A stretch of 64,000 bases of DNA, from NCBI GenBank assembly GCA_046350375.1, contig JAXMAO010000003.1, positions 186,001 through 250,000 on the forward strand, written 5' to 3'. A program made the translations under genes and the position numbers. The stretch comes from JAXMAO01 sp046350375 (lineage in GTDB: Bacteria > Planctomycetota > Phycisphaerae > UBA1845 > UTPLA1). Numbering within the stretch: the stretch's first letter is position 1; each line of letters opens with the position of its first letter. Of this stretch, positions 45,809 to 54,302 are shown piece by piece. The notes beneath the pieces were generated by a model, which was not told where the DNA came from, did not search any database, and was given only the letters and a program-made list of their open reading frames with translations.

Positions 45809-48229
45809 ATGGACCTAGCCGACATCGGTGTTAGGCCGGCACAGGCGGATGGCCACGGCGAGCCGAGCCCTGCGGGCTATCGCGTGCTTGCGCTGCTACG
45901 CACCAGCGGCCAAGGACGGGTGTACCAGGCGATCTGCCTGGCCGATGCTCGCAAGGTCGCCGTCAAGCTTATCCGGCCGGACCGGCTGGGCGACCCGCAG
46001 GCCCGGGCGCGGTTCGCGCAGGAAGCCCGAACGCTCGCTCTGCTGAGTCATCCCGGCATCGTCCGCGTCGTTGACTCCGGCGAACTCGCGGACGGCCAGC
46101 TCTGGTTTGCGGCTGAATACATTTCCGGCCTGTCGCTCAACGAGTACGTCAACAAGCTGGACGGACGGGCGATCGAGGCGGGCGGGAGCCGCGGCGCTGG
46201 TGTATTCCCGCTTCACGAGGTGCTGGAAATCTTCGTTCAGATCTGCGACGCGGTGCAGGCGGCACACAACGTCGGTGTTCTCCACCGCGACCTTAAGCCC
46301 TCGAACATCCTTGTGGACGACGACGGCCGGCCACATGTTCTGGATTTCGGGCTCGCCAAGGCGCCGGAGGTCAGCGACCCGGCGCTCGTCACGCTGACCG
46401 GCCAGTTCCTCGGCTCGCCGGCCTGGTGCTCGCCGGAGCAGGTGGAAGCTCGACCGTCGGCCATCGACGTGCGGAGTGACGTGTATTCGCTCGGCGTCAT
46501 CCTGTACAACGCGCTCACCGGCACGTTCCCCTACCCCCTTGATGGACCGCTCGCCGACGTTTTCGACGCAATTCGTCACACCGAGCCTGCGCGGCCTTCG
46601 GCCCACGCCACATTCATCGATGACGACCTGGACACGATCATCCTCAAGGCCCTCGCGAAGGCGAAGGAGCGTCGCTATCAGTCCGCCGGCGAGCTTCGTG
46701 ACGAGGTGCAGCGCTACCTTCGCGGTGAGCCGATCCGCGCGAAGGGCGACGGTTGGGCGTACGTCGCGGCCAAGTTTCTGCGACGGCACCCGGTCGTCAC
46801 CGGCATCGCGGCGGCCGTCTTCGTCTTGAGCCTTGGCTATGGCGGTGCGATGACGGTCCTGTACCGCCGCGCGGTTTCGGCCGAAGCGAAGGCGACGGCC
46901 CATTCCGAAGACGCGCGACAGAAGTTCCGCCTGGCGAAACAGACGGCGGAGTCGATGCTATCGCAGGTGGATGAGGTGCTGTCCAAAACCGCGGGCATGA
47001 ACAACGTGCGCCAGAAGCTCCTGGCCCAGCTTTCGAGCCAGTTCGAGGCCCTTACTCGAGAGCATGGCGACGACCCGGCGTTGGAGAAGGACCTCGCGAC
47101 CGCTCACTCCAGGCTCGCAGACGTGTATCAGAGCATCAGCGATATCGAACGTGCAGCCAAACATGTAGAGGCGGCCCTCGCCGTCCGAGAGCGGTTGGCA
47201 ACCGCCTCGCCAAGAGACGCCGACGCCCAATCGGCGCTATCAATCGCCCTCGTGCGGGTGGGCGACATCGCGTCGTTGAACGGACAGTTGGAGAAGAGGC
47301 GTGAGCTTTATGAGAGGGCGTTTCACATCGACGAAGCGCTCGTCGAAACGAATCCGGGCAACAGCAACTACCGGGACAATTTGTCTTGGAGCTACAACCG
47401 GCTTGCCCACCTTGCCCGGCAGCGCGGCGATGACGAACTTGCCGACGATCTACTCGGGAAAAGGCGACGCATTGCTGAGGATCTCTGGCGCGCGGATCCC
47501 GATAATCCGGCACGAATGTCAACACTGCTCGATAGTTATGAGCAATTCAAAGTATTCGAACTTGGGCAGGCCAGGCGCGCCAATGAGTTGGCCGATCGAC
47601 TGATGGCGATCGATCCCGCAAACGTCGATTACGAGCGGCACTTTGTGATCAGCCGCAACCTGTTATCCTCGGCGCTGCACCTCGGACACATGGACGACGA
47701 AGCAGTCGCACCGGCGACCGAGGGGCTTGAGGTCACAAGGCGAATGATCCGGGCAGCTCCCAATGAAGTCGTTCCGAGAGCGCTTCTATTCTGCTGTTTC
47801 AATCGGGGATGCGACCAGGCTGAACACCGGCGGGATTGGACGCTCCTCTCAGAGTTTGCGAGGGAGATCCTGGACTCGAACAATACGCTGGTAGAAATCC
47901 AGCAAGGGGCCGCCGAGGGCAGGTATTACAACTATGCCTCGCACTACCGCCTGGCGCATGCCGCGTGGGTATGCGGCGAGCCGGAGGAGGCGCGGACCCA
48001 CATGGCGACGGCCCTTGCCATGGCGAAGCAGTTGGCCGATGACAAGAGCGTCACAACTGATCGACTCTGGGAGTTGTCCCAGGCAGTGTTTGAAGCAACC
48101 CCGGCGGAGTATTCCGATCCGAAGTTGGCGCTCCAGTATGCCGAGCGGGCGGCCGCCGCATCGACTCGGCCCGGTCCGGAGAAGCTGGAACTGCTTCGTA
48201 GTTTACGAGACATAGCCGCGCGCCCATGA
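45809..48229 (+). CDS. Ser/Thr protein kinase with membrane segment and TPR-like tail
   Basis: 806 residues. A Hanks-type kinase domain covers about 22-290: loop LLRTSGQGRVYQAI, KVAVKLIRP, HRDLKPSN near residue 160, VLDFGLAK near 180, CSPEQ in the activation segment. One transmembrane helix (TGIAAAVFVLSLGYGGAMTV, about 330-350) is followed by a coiled-coil stretch and degenerate TPRs (about 400-800), presumably outside the membrane. It is an intact paralogue of the frameshifted kinase at 16956-17993. An ECF sigma factor and a zinc-motif protein follow on the same strand, so it probably feeds into that sigma circuit. Confidence 0.9.
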   Translation: MDLADIGVRPAQADGHGEPSPAGYRVLALLRTSGQGRVYQAICLADARKVAVKLIRPDRLGDPQARARFAQEARTLALLSHPGIVRVVDSGELADGQLWFAAEYISGLSLNEYVNKLDGRAIEAGGSRGAGVFPLHEVLEIFVQICDAVQAAHNVGVLHRDLKPSNILVDDDGRPHVLDFGLAKAPEVSDPALVTLTGQFLGSPAWCSPEQVEARPSAIDVRSDVYSLGVILYNALTGTFPYPLDGPLADVFDAIRHTEPARPSAHATFIDDDLDTIILKALAKAKERRYQSAGELRDEVQRYLRGEPIRAKGDGWAYVAAKFLRRHPVVTGIAAAVFVLSLGYGGAMTVLYRRAVSAEAKATAHSEDARQKFRLAKQTAESMLSQVDEVLSKTAGMNNVRQKLLAQLSSQFEALTREHGDDPALEKDLATAHSRLADVYQSISDIERAAKHVEAALAVRERLATASPRDADAQSALSIALVRVGDIASLNGQLEKRRELYERAFHIDEALVETNPGNSNYRDNLSWSYNRLAHLARQRGDDELADDLLGKRRRIAEDLWRADPDNPARMSTLLDSYEQFKVFELGQARRANELADRLMAIDPANVDYERHFVISRNLLSSALHLGHMDDEAVAPATEGLEVTRRMIRAAPNEVVPRALLFCCFNRGCDQAEHRRDWTLLSEFAREILDSNNTLVEIQQGAAEGRYYNYASHYRLAHAAWVCGEPEEARTHMATALAMAKQLADDKSVTTDRLWELSQAVFEATPAEYSDPKLALQYAERAAAASTRPGPEKLELLRSLRDIAARP

Positions 48230-48329
48230 CGCCGGGCGCTGGCTCCGTCGAAATCATCGATGCGCCGGGCATTTGCCGCCAAAGGTTTCATTGGCCGGGT
48301 GCTCTATGTAGGAGAAGGTTGACATCGTC

Positions 48330-48953
48330 ATGCCCCGCGTTTCGGCGAATAGCTCAATGTTCCCCATGACGCGAACGAGCCTCATCGTGCGCCTAGGCTC
48401 CGCAGCGAGAAGCGCCCGAGAGCGGGCATGGAACGAGTTCTTTGGTATCTACTCCCCGCTCATCTACCGCATGGCCCGGCACGCCGGCCTGGGCGAAACC
48501 GACGCTGAAGAGGTCGTCGCGACGGTCATGCGAAACTTCGCAAGCTCGGTTCGCACGGGTTTCGATCTGGAGACCCGATTCCGGCAGTACCTGCGAACAA
48601 TCACCAACCGCCAGATCCGCCGCGAGAAGGGGGGTCGGCGCGTGATCGTCCTGAGCGAGCTTCGGTTGCCGGATGCCGTCGCCGACGGAGAATCCCAGCC
48701 GGATCGTCAGTGGGATCAGTTTGAGCGGGAGGAAAGGTGGCGGACCTGTCTTGAGCGGCTGAAGTCTTCGCCCGCCGTCCGGCCGCGAGACTGGACGGCG
48801 TTTGAGTCATGGGTTCTTCGCGGCGAGCCGGCCAAGACCGTGGCCAGGCGCTACGGCATCACGCCCAATCGCCTGCACGGCATAAAGCACAAACTCGTGA
48901 ATGAGCTTCGAAAGCTGAAGATCAAGCTCGACGTGGAGTTGGGGGAGGTTTGA
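48330..48953 (+). CDS. ECF-family RNA polymerase sigma factor
   Basis: About 207 residues from ATG 48330; ATGs at 48357 and 48366 could also serve. Region 2 is visible as RAWNEFFGIYSPLIYRMARH and DAEEVVATVMRNFASSV, with the following FRQYLRTITNRQIRREKGG; region 4 has the helix-turn-helix GEPAKTVARRYGITPNRLHG. The small gene downstream starts right at its stop codon, so the two proteins are made together. It pairs with the upstream kinase, in the order kinase-sigma (reverse of the 14.7-18.7 kb pair). Confidence 0.88.
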   Translation: MPRVSANSSMFPMTRTSLIVRLGSAARSARERAWNEFFGIYSPLIYRMARHAGLGETDAEEVVATVMRNFASSVRTGFDLETRFRQYLRTITNRQIRREKGGRRVIVLSELRLPDAVADGESQPDRQWDQFEREERWRTCLERLKSSPAVRPRDWTAFESWVLRGEPAKTVARRYGITPNRLHGIKHKLVNELRKLKIKLDVELGEV

Positions 48954-48955
48954 GC

Positions 48956-49267
48956 ATGTTTAGTACCAGGTGTCCGACAGCCGACAAGCTCGAAGCTTTC
49001 GCGAAAACTGCCAAGTCGGGCTGTTTAGCAGAGCACGTCAGAAACTGCCCGACCTGCCGGAAGATTGTTTCGGATTTTCGTGACGAGGCGATGCTTGTTG
49101 CCGAACTTCAGCGAGCAGCAGCGGCCGGCCCGGCTCCGTCGATTCGCCGGCGGCTTCGAAACATCTCTCACGAAGCGGTATTTGAGTCAGGAAACGGCCA
49201 CAGGGCTCCACCCGAAGACGGAGATAGGGGCGAGCGAAGGCCGACACAATACCCGCCGGTCGAGTGA
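48956..49267 (+). CDS. Putative zinc-binding anti-sigma-type protein
   Basis: 103 residues from ATG 48956 (a TTG at 48950 overlaps the sigma stop). Near residue 25 the motif CLAEHVRNCPTCRKIV gives HxxxCxxC, the zinc anti-sigma (ZAS) signature, preceded by a helix (DKLEAFAKTAKSG). No membrane segment follows, so it would be a soluble, possibly redox-sensing or kinase-coupled partner. The tail is basic and disordered. Its coupling to the sigma gene strongly suggests it controls that factor. Confidence 0.65.
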   Translation: MFSTRCPTADKLEAFAKTAKSGCLAEHVRNCPTCRKIVSDFRDEAMLVAELQRAAAAGPAPSIRRRLRNISHEAVFESGNGHRAPPEDGDRGERRPTQYPPVE

Positions 49268-49269
49268 CG

Positions 49270-49392
49270 ATGCCAAACAGAACCGCCGTATTGCCTTCAG
49301 GACGAGGGGTTGACGACTCGGACATCCTACTGCCGTCCCGTCCGGACGATCTCAACGCCTGGCGAAAATGCGGCGTGTTAGCGGCGAGGTAG
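49270..49392 (+). CDS. Possible 40-residue ORF coupled to the anti-sigma gene
   Basis: ATG 49270 lies two bases after the anti-sigma stop and runs to TAG 49390-49392. The peptide contains GVDDSDILLPSRPDDLNAW, which looks protein-like. No strong ribosome site beyond the coupling. It may be chance. Confidence 0.25.
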   Translation: MPNRTAVLPSGRGVDDSDILLPSRPDDLNAWRKCGVLAAR

Positions 49393-49428
49393 GGCGCCAA
49401 CCGTGGTAGGTTTGGGCGTCAGGAGCCG

Positions 49429-49761
49429 ATGGCCGAGCCAATTGAACTACCGGCTATCGTCAGCTTATCGCGCGCTTCTATCGGTCGCGGCTGCGGTACG
49501 TTGCCGCCGATCTGGTTCTACATCACGCATGATGATGAAGAATCGGCGAGAAATTGGCTCCGGACGCTCGATGGGTCATCACCAACCGTCGGAGTCGAAA
49601 AACGCACAGGGAGTCAATGTCTTCCGAAGGATCCATTTGATGTGGACGACGGGAGAATGATCCGGGACATTGTTGCCCAGTCGCTTGAATCGGTGAGCGA
49701 GCTGCAAATTGGCCCATCCGGCGTCAGCGATGTGCTTCCAACGGCGGGTTTACGCGGCTAG
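49429..49761 (+). CDS. Hypothetical protein
   Basis: 110 residues from ATG 49429 with AGGAG upstream. Mixed composition (PPIWFYITHDDEESARNWLR, DDGRMIRDIVAQSLESVSEL); no family is recognised. Its stop overlaps the end of the convergent antitoxin gene by four bases. Confidence 0.45.
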   Translation: MAEPIELPAIVSLSRASIGRGCGTLPPIWFYITHDDEESARNWLRTLDGSSPTVGVEKRTGSQCLPKDPFDVDDGRMIRDIVAQSLESVSELQIGPSGVSDVLPTAGLRG

Positions 49762-50102
49762 GACTTGGCCGGGGCGAGTCGAATTTCTAGCCTGCGGTCC
49801 AGGGCTTTGGCGATCCGTTGCAACATCGTCAGGGAATGTCCGTTGTAATCCGCATCTTCGAGCCGAGCGATGACGGGCTGCTTCGTTCCGGCGAGCTCGG
49901 CCAGCTCTTCCTGGGTAAGCCCCGCCTTGGTCCGAGCGGCGAGCAGCATCTCGGCAATCTCGGCGTTGATGGTGGCGTCGGCGATCATCTCCCGCAGGTG
50001 CTCGTCATCGCCCGTAATGCGATCGAGGATTCGCACGGCGTCAGCCGTCTTTCGGCCGGCTGCCTGCTTCCTGGTACGTGTGCTTTTTCGGGTTGCCTTC
50101 AT
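49758..50102 (-). CDS. XRE-family antitoxin (HigA-like)
   Basis: 114 residues. The C-terminal half is a lambda-repressor-type helix-turn-helix: EIAEMLLAARTKAGLTQEEL, AELAGTKQPVIARLEDADYN and LTMLQRIAKALDRRLEI. The N-terminal part is basic, then acidic. The gene follows the toxin gene with a 62-base overlap, and toxin-before-antitoxin order is typical of HigBA. It should neutralise the toxin and repress the pair. Confidence 0.87.
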   Translation of the reverse strand: MKATRKSTRTRKQAAGRKTADAVRILDRITGDDEHLREMIADATINAEIAEMLLAARTKAGLTQEELAELAGTKQPVIARLEDADYNGHSLTMLQRIAKALDRRLEIRLAPAKS

Positions 50103-50439
50103 AGAGTCTCCGTCGCTCGATCGCCCGTTCGATGTCCACCGCGGGCACCTTGTCCTCCTTGGTCAAGGCGTGGGCCAGTACGGCCGCATTCCTGCCGTGG
50201 AAGAAATACAGAATCCGGTAGTTGACGCGGCCGCGCTTGGAACGCAGCTCGCAAATCTTGTCCCTCAAGTAATCGGCCGTCGGCCTTCGAAGCTCGTGCC
50301 CGGCCGCGACCAGCCGGTTGATCACGGCAACGCAACCGGCGTAAGCAGCGGGGTCGCGGCCTCGAAGCTCTTCGAGCCAAGCAACGACCGGGGCATGGCC
50401 TCGTTCGTCCTGATAAAAGACTACGTCCGAGCGAGGCAA
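50041..50439 (-). CDS. HigB/RelE-superfamily toxin (phage Gp49-like)
   Basis: 132 residues. The motif series VVAWLEELRGRDPAAYA, DYLRDKICELRSKRGRVNYR, ILYFFHGRNAAVLAHALTKE and the following DKVPAVDIERAIERR are those of Gp49-like HigB toxins, mRNA interferases acting on the ribosome. It is the first gene of the pair with the XRE antitoxin and overlaps it by 62 bases. A location near the island edge fits a stabilising role. Confidence 0.87.
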   Translation of the reverse strand: MPRSDVVFYQDERGHAPVVAWLEELRGRDPAAYAGCVAVINRLVAAGHELRRPTADYLRDKICELRSKRGRVNYRILYFFHGRNAAVLAHALTKEDKVPAVDIERAIERRRLYEGNPKKHTYQEAGSRPKDG

Positions 50440-50602
50440 TGTCCTACTCCGGTATTATAACAATATTGTGATACGCGGTCAAGGCAAGTTCATGCCGGTA
50501 AATATCCCGAGGCGGGTTGCTCCGCAAGCGACATCGGGCGGCGTCGCTTGGTCGTAAAAACGGGGCTGAGAGGTAGCACGTTGGAGCTGCAACGGAACTC
50601 GA

Positions 50603-50746
50603 CTACGCCAGCGATCGAATCATCGTCGCGATGGAATCCTGAACAGCGTCGGGTAGCTTGAGCCAAGCGTCAACAAGCGTCCTCGATTCCGGCGGCAGAG
50701 CGCCAAGCAAAGCACCAAGACAATTCTGAAAGTCTTCGTAACTCAT
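50603..50746 (-). CDS. Possible 47-residue small protein near the right island edge
   Basis: ATG at 50746 to TAG at 50603-50605. The peptide (MSYEDFQNCLGALLGALPPE, SRTLVDAWLKLPDAVQDSIA) is amphipathic and helical, with well-balanced composition that does not look like random G+C-rich translation. No ribosome site is evident. It lies just inside the tRNA-Arg fragment. Confidence 0.4.
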   Translation of the reverse strand: MSYEDFQNCLGALLGALPPESRTLVDAWLKLPDAVQDSIATMIRSLA

Positions 50747-50777
50747 TGCGTGGTCGCTGGATGCAGAATCGCCCTCC

Positions 50778-50820
50778 CGGTTTGGGAAACCGCTGCTCTA
50801 TCCTGCTGAGCTACGGGCGC
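50778..50820 (-). repeat. Right 43-base repeat: 5' half of a tRNA-Arg gene
   Basis: Read on the minus strand it gives GCGCCCG, TA, the D arm and an anticodon arm with CCC in place of CCT, then unrelated sequence; no T arm or 3' acceptor follows. It equals 33943-33985 apart from the one anticodon base. It is interpreted as the original chromosomal 5' half of the tRNA left behind at the right junction, now unselected. tRNA-Cys lies 164 bases upstream in the same orientation. Confidence 0.8.
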
Positions 50821-50983
50821 AGCTGGGTGCAAACCCAAGACCTGTGCAACTCTGGCCACGACCACAGTCTCCAGCCAGTTTCCAATGGCCCGCTCCCGCC
50901 GATGCGAACCTGAAAACCGCCGCTGGGTCCGGCTGATCTGCGGGCGCAATGCGGTGCGGATGAACTCGCCGGATCGTCGAAAC

Positions 50984-51057
50984 AGGCCGCGGTCGGATTC
51001 GAACCGACGAATAACGGATTTGCAATCCGTCCCCTTGAACCACTTGGGTACGCGGCC
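50984..51057 (-). tRNA. tRNA-Cys (anticodon GCA)
   Basis: A 74-base tRNA on the minus strand. Acceptor GGCCGCG pairs fully with CGCGGCC; anticodon stem ACGGA/TCCGT encloses TTGCAAA with GCA; T arm GTCGG TTCGAAT CCGAC; discriminator T. CCA is not encoded. It probably once preceded tRNA-Arg in a two-tRNA transcript. Confidence 0.94.
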
Positions 51058-51200
51058 ACAGCCGTCGGGGCGAATCGGACCAGGGGCCGGTCTCGCCCGT
51101 TCCAGCGTCCGGCCGCAGCACCGCAGGCGCCGCCGGCCGAGTCGTGGCATTATGATCGCGCCGGGCACGGGCGACAAGCGGCGAGCGGCGTCGCGTCGAC

Positions 51201-51206
51201 TAGAAT
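51201..51206 (+). promoter_or_regulatory. -10-like hexamer upstream of the deacetylase-family gene
   Basis: TAGAAT lies nine bases before ATG 51216, with no Shine-Dalgarno and no clear -35. It fits the leaderless pattern. Confidence 0.35.
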
Positions 51207-51215
51207 AGTGTGGAC

Positions 51216-52196
51216 ATGTCCTCGACCGGCTGGTGCTACGACAGTCGATTCCTCTCGCATCAGACCGGCCCGCACCATCCCGAGCGGCCGGAGCGGCTGC
51301 GGGCCATCACCGCGCGGCTCGGCGAGGCAGGGCTGCTGGCGCGGCTGACGCCGCTGGTGTTCGGCGCGGCCGAAGAGCGCTGGATCGAGCTGGTGCACTC
51401 GCCGGAATACGTGGCGCGGGTGCGCGCGACGTGCGCGGCCGGTGAGCCGTTCATCGACACGCCCGACTCGGCGATCTGCCCGGAGAGCTTCGACGCGGCG
51501 CGGCTGGCGGTGGGAGCGCTCTTGTCGGCGTGCGACGCGGTCATGGAAGGGCGCGTGCCGAACGCGTTCTGCGCGGTGCGCCCGCCCGGCCACCACGCCG
51601 AGCGCGACCTGTCGATGGGGTTCTGCCTGTTTAACAACGTGGCGATCGCGGCGCGCTACCTTCAGCGGCGCTGGGGCGTCGCGCGCGTCCTGGTGCTCGA
51701 CTGGGACGTGCACCACGGCAACGGCACCCAGAACGCCTTCGCCGACGACGACTCGGTCTTCTATTGCAGCCTGCACGAGCATCCGTCCTATCGCTACCCC
51801 GGCTCGGGCAACGAGCACGAGGTCGGCCACGGAGCGGGCCGCGGCTACACGCTCAACCTGCCGATGATGCCGGGCGCGACCGACGCCGATTATCAGCGGG
51901 CGTTCGAGGAGCGGTTCCTGCCCGCGGCGCGGCGCTTCAGCCCGCAGTTCGTGCTGGTGTCGGCCGGCTTCGACGCCCATGTCGACGATCCGCTGGCGAC
52001 GATTGCGCTGTCGGACGCGGCGTTCGAGTGGATGACGCGGCAGACGATGACGCTGGCGGCCGAGTGCTGCAAGGGCCGGCTCGTCAGCCTGCTGGAGGGC
52101 GGCTACAACCTCGACGCCCTGGCGCGCTGCGTGGCGCTGCACGTGGCGACGCTGCTGGAGCCGGTTCGACCGCCGGCCCGGCCGGCGGGGCGTTGA
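51216..52196 (+). CDS. Histone deacetylase-superfamily protein (acetoin/acetylpolyamine deacetylase type)
   Basis: 326 residues from ATG 51216 (GTG 51210 possible). The zinc-hydrolase fingerprint is complete: HHPERPERLRAI near the N-terminus, AVRPPGHHAE near residue 122, VLDWDVHHGNGTQ near 164, LVSAGFDAHVDDP near 250, and LLEGGYNLDAL near the end. The paired histidines (GHH) and the Asp/His zinc ligands are present. Bacterial members deacetylate polyamines, acetoin-related compounds or proteins; the substrate here is unknown. Confidence 0.92.
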   Translation: MSSTGWCYDSRFLSHQTGPHHPERPERLRAITARLGEAGLLARLTPLVFGAAEERWIELVHSPEYVARVRATCAAGEPFIDTPDSAICPESFDAARLAVGALLSACDAVMEGRVPNAFCAVRPPGHHAERDLSMGFCLFNNVAIAARYLQRRWGVARVLVLDWDVHHGNGTQNAFADDDSVFYCSLHEHPSYRYPGSGNEHEVGHGAGRGYTLNLPMMPGATDADYQRAFEERFLPAARRFSPQFVLVSAGFDAHVDDPLATIALSDAAFEWMTRQTMTLAAECCKGRLVSLLEGGYNLDALARCVALHVATLLEPVRPPARPAGR

Positions 52197-52273
52197 GCGC
52201 AGCGGACCGCCGACATCCGCCCGCGTGCGGCGAACCGGGTTCGGGCCAAGCGAATCCCCGAGGCGATCACGCC

Positions 52274-53751
52274 ATGCGCATCATCGTTCTGCTCATCGGC
52301 CTGTTCGTGGAGGCCGTCGGGCTGTTCCTGCTGCTGACCGGGCTGAGCTTCGTTCCGCCGCTGCGGGCGTACGTCGTGACGATCTTCGCGGGGCACGACT
52401 GGACGCACGGCGAGCTGGCGCGGCGGTTTCTCGCCGTCTCGGCGCCGAGTTTCGGGGGAATGCTCGCGACGGTCGGCATGGCGTTCCTGGTTCGCTCCGC
52501 GTGGCGCCGGAGCGTCGCGAGCGAGGCGTTTGCGGATCGCCCGTGGCTGGCCAACCCGGAGTGGGCCAGCAAGCGCGTCGTGCTGTCAAACCGGGGCATC
52601 GCCGTCACGATCCTCATCGTGTGGCTGATCTATCTGCTGATCGTCGTGCCGGGTGGCGTCATGCTGGCAGCGGTCAAGCTCAAGGCGGGCATCTACGCCT
52701 TCGTCGGCGTGTTCGGGCTGATCCTGCTCGGGTTCACGCGGGTCACCTGGACCAACCGCCAGTGGAATCGTTCGGAGCTGCGGCTGAACACGCTGCCGGG
52801 CGTCATCGGCGGGCCGTTCTCGGGCGTCGCCGTGCTGCCGCTGTCGTTTCCGGCCGGAACGGCCTTTCGCGTCGCGCTGAAATGCGAGGCGACCAGCCGC
52901 GTCGGCGGGACGCGCAGCGATCACTCCGAAACGGTGGTGATCTACCAGAACGAAGAGATCATCGATCGTGCGATCGACTCGGTCCGCGTTGACGTGCTTG
53001 ACCGAGCTGCCGATCGAGTTCGCCGTTCCGTTCGACTGTGAGCCGACCAACAACGCCATGGGCTGGCGCGCTGGGGCAGGCGACGGGCCGAGCAAGATCG
53101 ACTGGTGGCTGCCACGTCAGCCCTCAAGCAGGAGACCGACTTTCACGAGGCGAAGTTCCGGGTGCCGGTCTATCGCACGCCGGAGAGCCGGTCGGACTAT
53201 CGTCTCGATCCCGGAGCGGTTGAAGCCCTACCTGGCGGGTCGAGCCCGACGCCGTGCTCTTGCAGTTCCGATTCTCCGCGAGCCGCCGGACGAGGGCGAG
53301 CAGACGGCATCTCGCTGTTCAAGCGCGGCGACGTACGCTCCGCCGTCGTGTCCGCCGGCGGCATCGCGGCGACGGCGGCGACGATCTACTTTGCCAGGCG
53401 AAAACTCGCCGCTGATGCTGTTTGCCATCCTGCCGGGCTTCGTTGCCTTTGCCGCGGCGTGGCCGCGGCTGGTGGAGATGCTCTATTGGGGCAGCCTGAT
53501 CGAGGTGCGGGCCGATCGCATCGACGTGACAGCCGGATATCGCCGCTTCGAGAAGCGGCAGCTGCCTTCAAGCGCGGCGAGCGCTGCCGCTCGACTGCGC
53601 GGGGATTTCCGCAAGACCAAGGGCGTGGTGGTGCGTCCGGCTGACGCCGCGCGGGAGTCGGCCGGTCCCGCTCATCAAGCGGCTGGACGGCCGGCAGGAG
53701 GCCGAGGCGATGCGCGCGTGGCTGGAGCAGTCGCTGCGACCGCGGCACTGA
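52274..53751 (+). pseudogene. Multi-pass membrane protein, disrupted by frameshifts
   Basis: From ATG 52274 four or more hydrophobic helices are seen (RIIVLLIGLFVEAVGLFLLL, GIAVTILIVWLIYLLIVVPG, AGIYAFVGVFGLILLGF) and then a beta-domain (GVAVLPLSFPAGTAFRVALK). Near 52990 the frame shifts to LTELPIEFAVPFDCEP, near 53105 to ALKQETDFHEAKFRVPVYRT, and near 53300-53400 again to LMLFAILPGFVAFAAAWPRL and IEVRADRIDVTAGYRRFE. It ends LIKRLDGRQEAEAMRAWLEQ with TGA at 53749-53751. A single protein of about 490 residues is implied, with at least four indels. Family not recognised. Confidence 0.6.
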
Positions 53752-53788
53752 CGAGGCAGGCATCTGCGCGGTTCACGTTGTGCCGCGC

Positions 53789-54256
53789 TCAGTTGTTGCT
53801 GAACTTTGCCGCCGCGCGGCGGTTGATTTCGTCGGGCGAGACATCCTCGATGTGCGTCGCAAAGCCCCATACGTGGCCGAACGGGTCCTCGAGCAGCACG
53901 GTGCGGTCGCCGTAGAACTGGTCGGCCAGCGGTCGCAGCACCCGGGCGCCGGCCGCAATGGCCTGACGCGCCAGCGCATCGACATCGGGCACGTAGACGT
54001 GGATTCGGACCGGGGTGCCGCCCAGGGTCTGCGGGCCGACGGCGCCCATCTGCGGAAACTCGTCGGCCAGCATGATGACGGCCTGGCCGATCTGCACTTC
54101 GGCGTGGCCGACCTGCTCGCCTGCACCGACGCGCAGCCGTTCGACGGCGCCGAAGGCGCGCCGGTAGAAGTCGATGGCGGCCGCGGCGCCGCGGCAGATG
54201 AGATAGGGGCTGGCGCCGAGATAGCCGTCGGGGATGGGTTTGACCGGTGCGGGCAT
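53789..54256 (-). CDS. VOC-family (glyoxalase/PhnB-like) protein
   Basis: 155 residues from ATG 54256. It is a close paralogue of the protein at 26605-27087: PVKPIPDGYLGASPYLICRG, AAAAIDFYRRAFGAVER, VRIHVYVPDVDALARQAIAA, LEDPFGHVWGFATH. The substrate is unknown. The gene is on the minus strand, downstream of the ResB-CcsA gene with a 46-base gap. Confidence 0.85.
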   Translation of the reverse strand: MPAPVKPIPDGYLGASPYLICRGAAAAIDFYRRAFGAVERLRVGAGEQVGHAEVQIGQAVIMLADEFPQMGAVGPQTLGGTPVRIHVYVPDVDALARQAIAAGARVLRPLADQFYGDRTVLLEDPFGHVWGFATHIEDVSPDEINRRAAAKFSNN

Positions 54257-54302
54257 GCGAGGCTCCCGTCGTGCAGGCGACTGCGCCCAGTTTCGCGCCG
54301 CG

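Larger units (their letters stand above)
33943..50820. mobile_element. Genomic island of about 16.9 kb in tRNA-Arg
   Basis: Bounded by the 43-base direct repeats. At the left edge a tyrosine-recombinase remnant ends within the tRNA. The content is accessory: decayed Rhs locus, IS3 fragment, HEPN-like protein, LuxR-type HTH protein, secreted repeat and metalloprotease proteins, kinase/sigma/anti-sigma cluster, toxin-antitoxin pair, small ORFs. Its G+C content is visibly lower than the flanks, especially 35.7-36.9, 38.6-39.4 and 40.3-45.7 kb. Since the integrase lacks its N-terminal half, the element is probably immobile. A composite origin (more than one insertion) is possible. Confidence 0.7.

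Noticed and set aside
50778..50820. A functional tRNA-Gly(CCC)
   Set aside because: The T arm and 3' acceptor strand are absent, and the rest is tRNA-Arg; it is a half gene.
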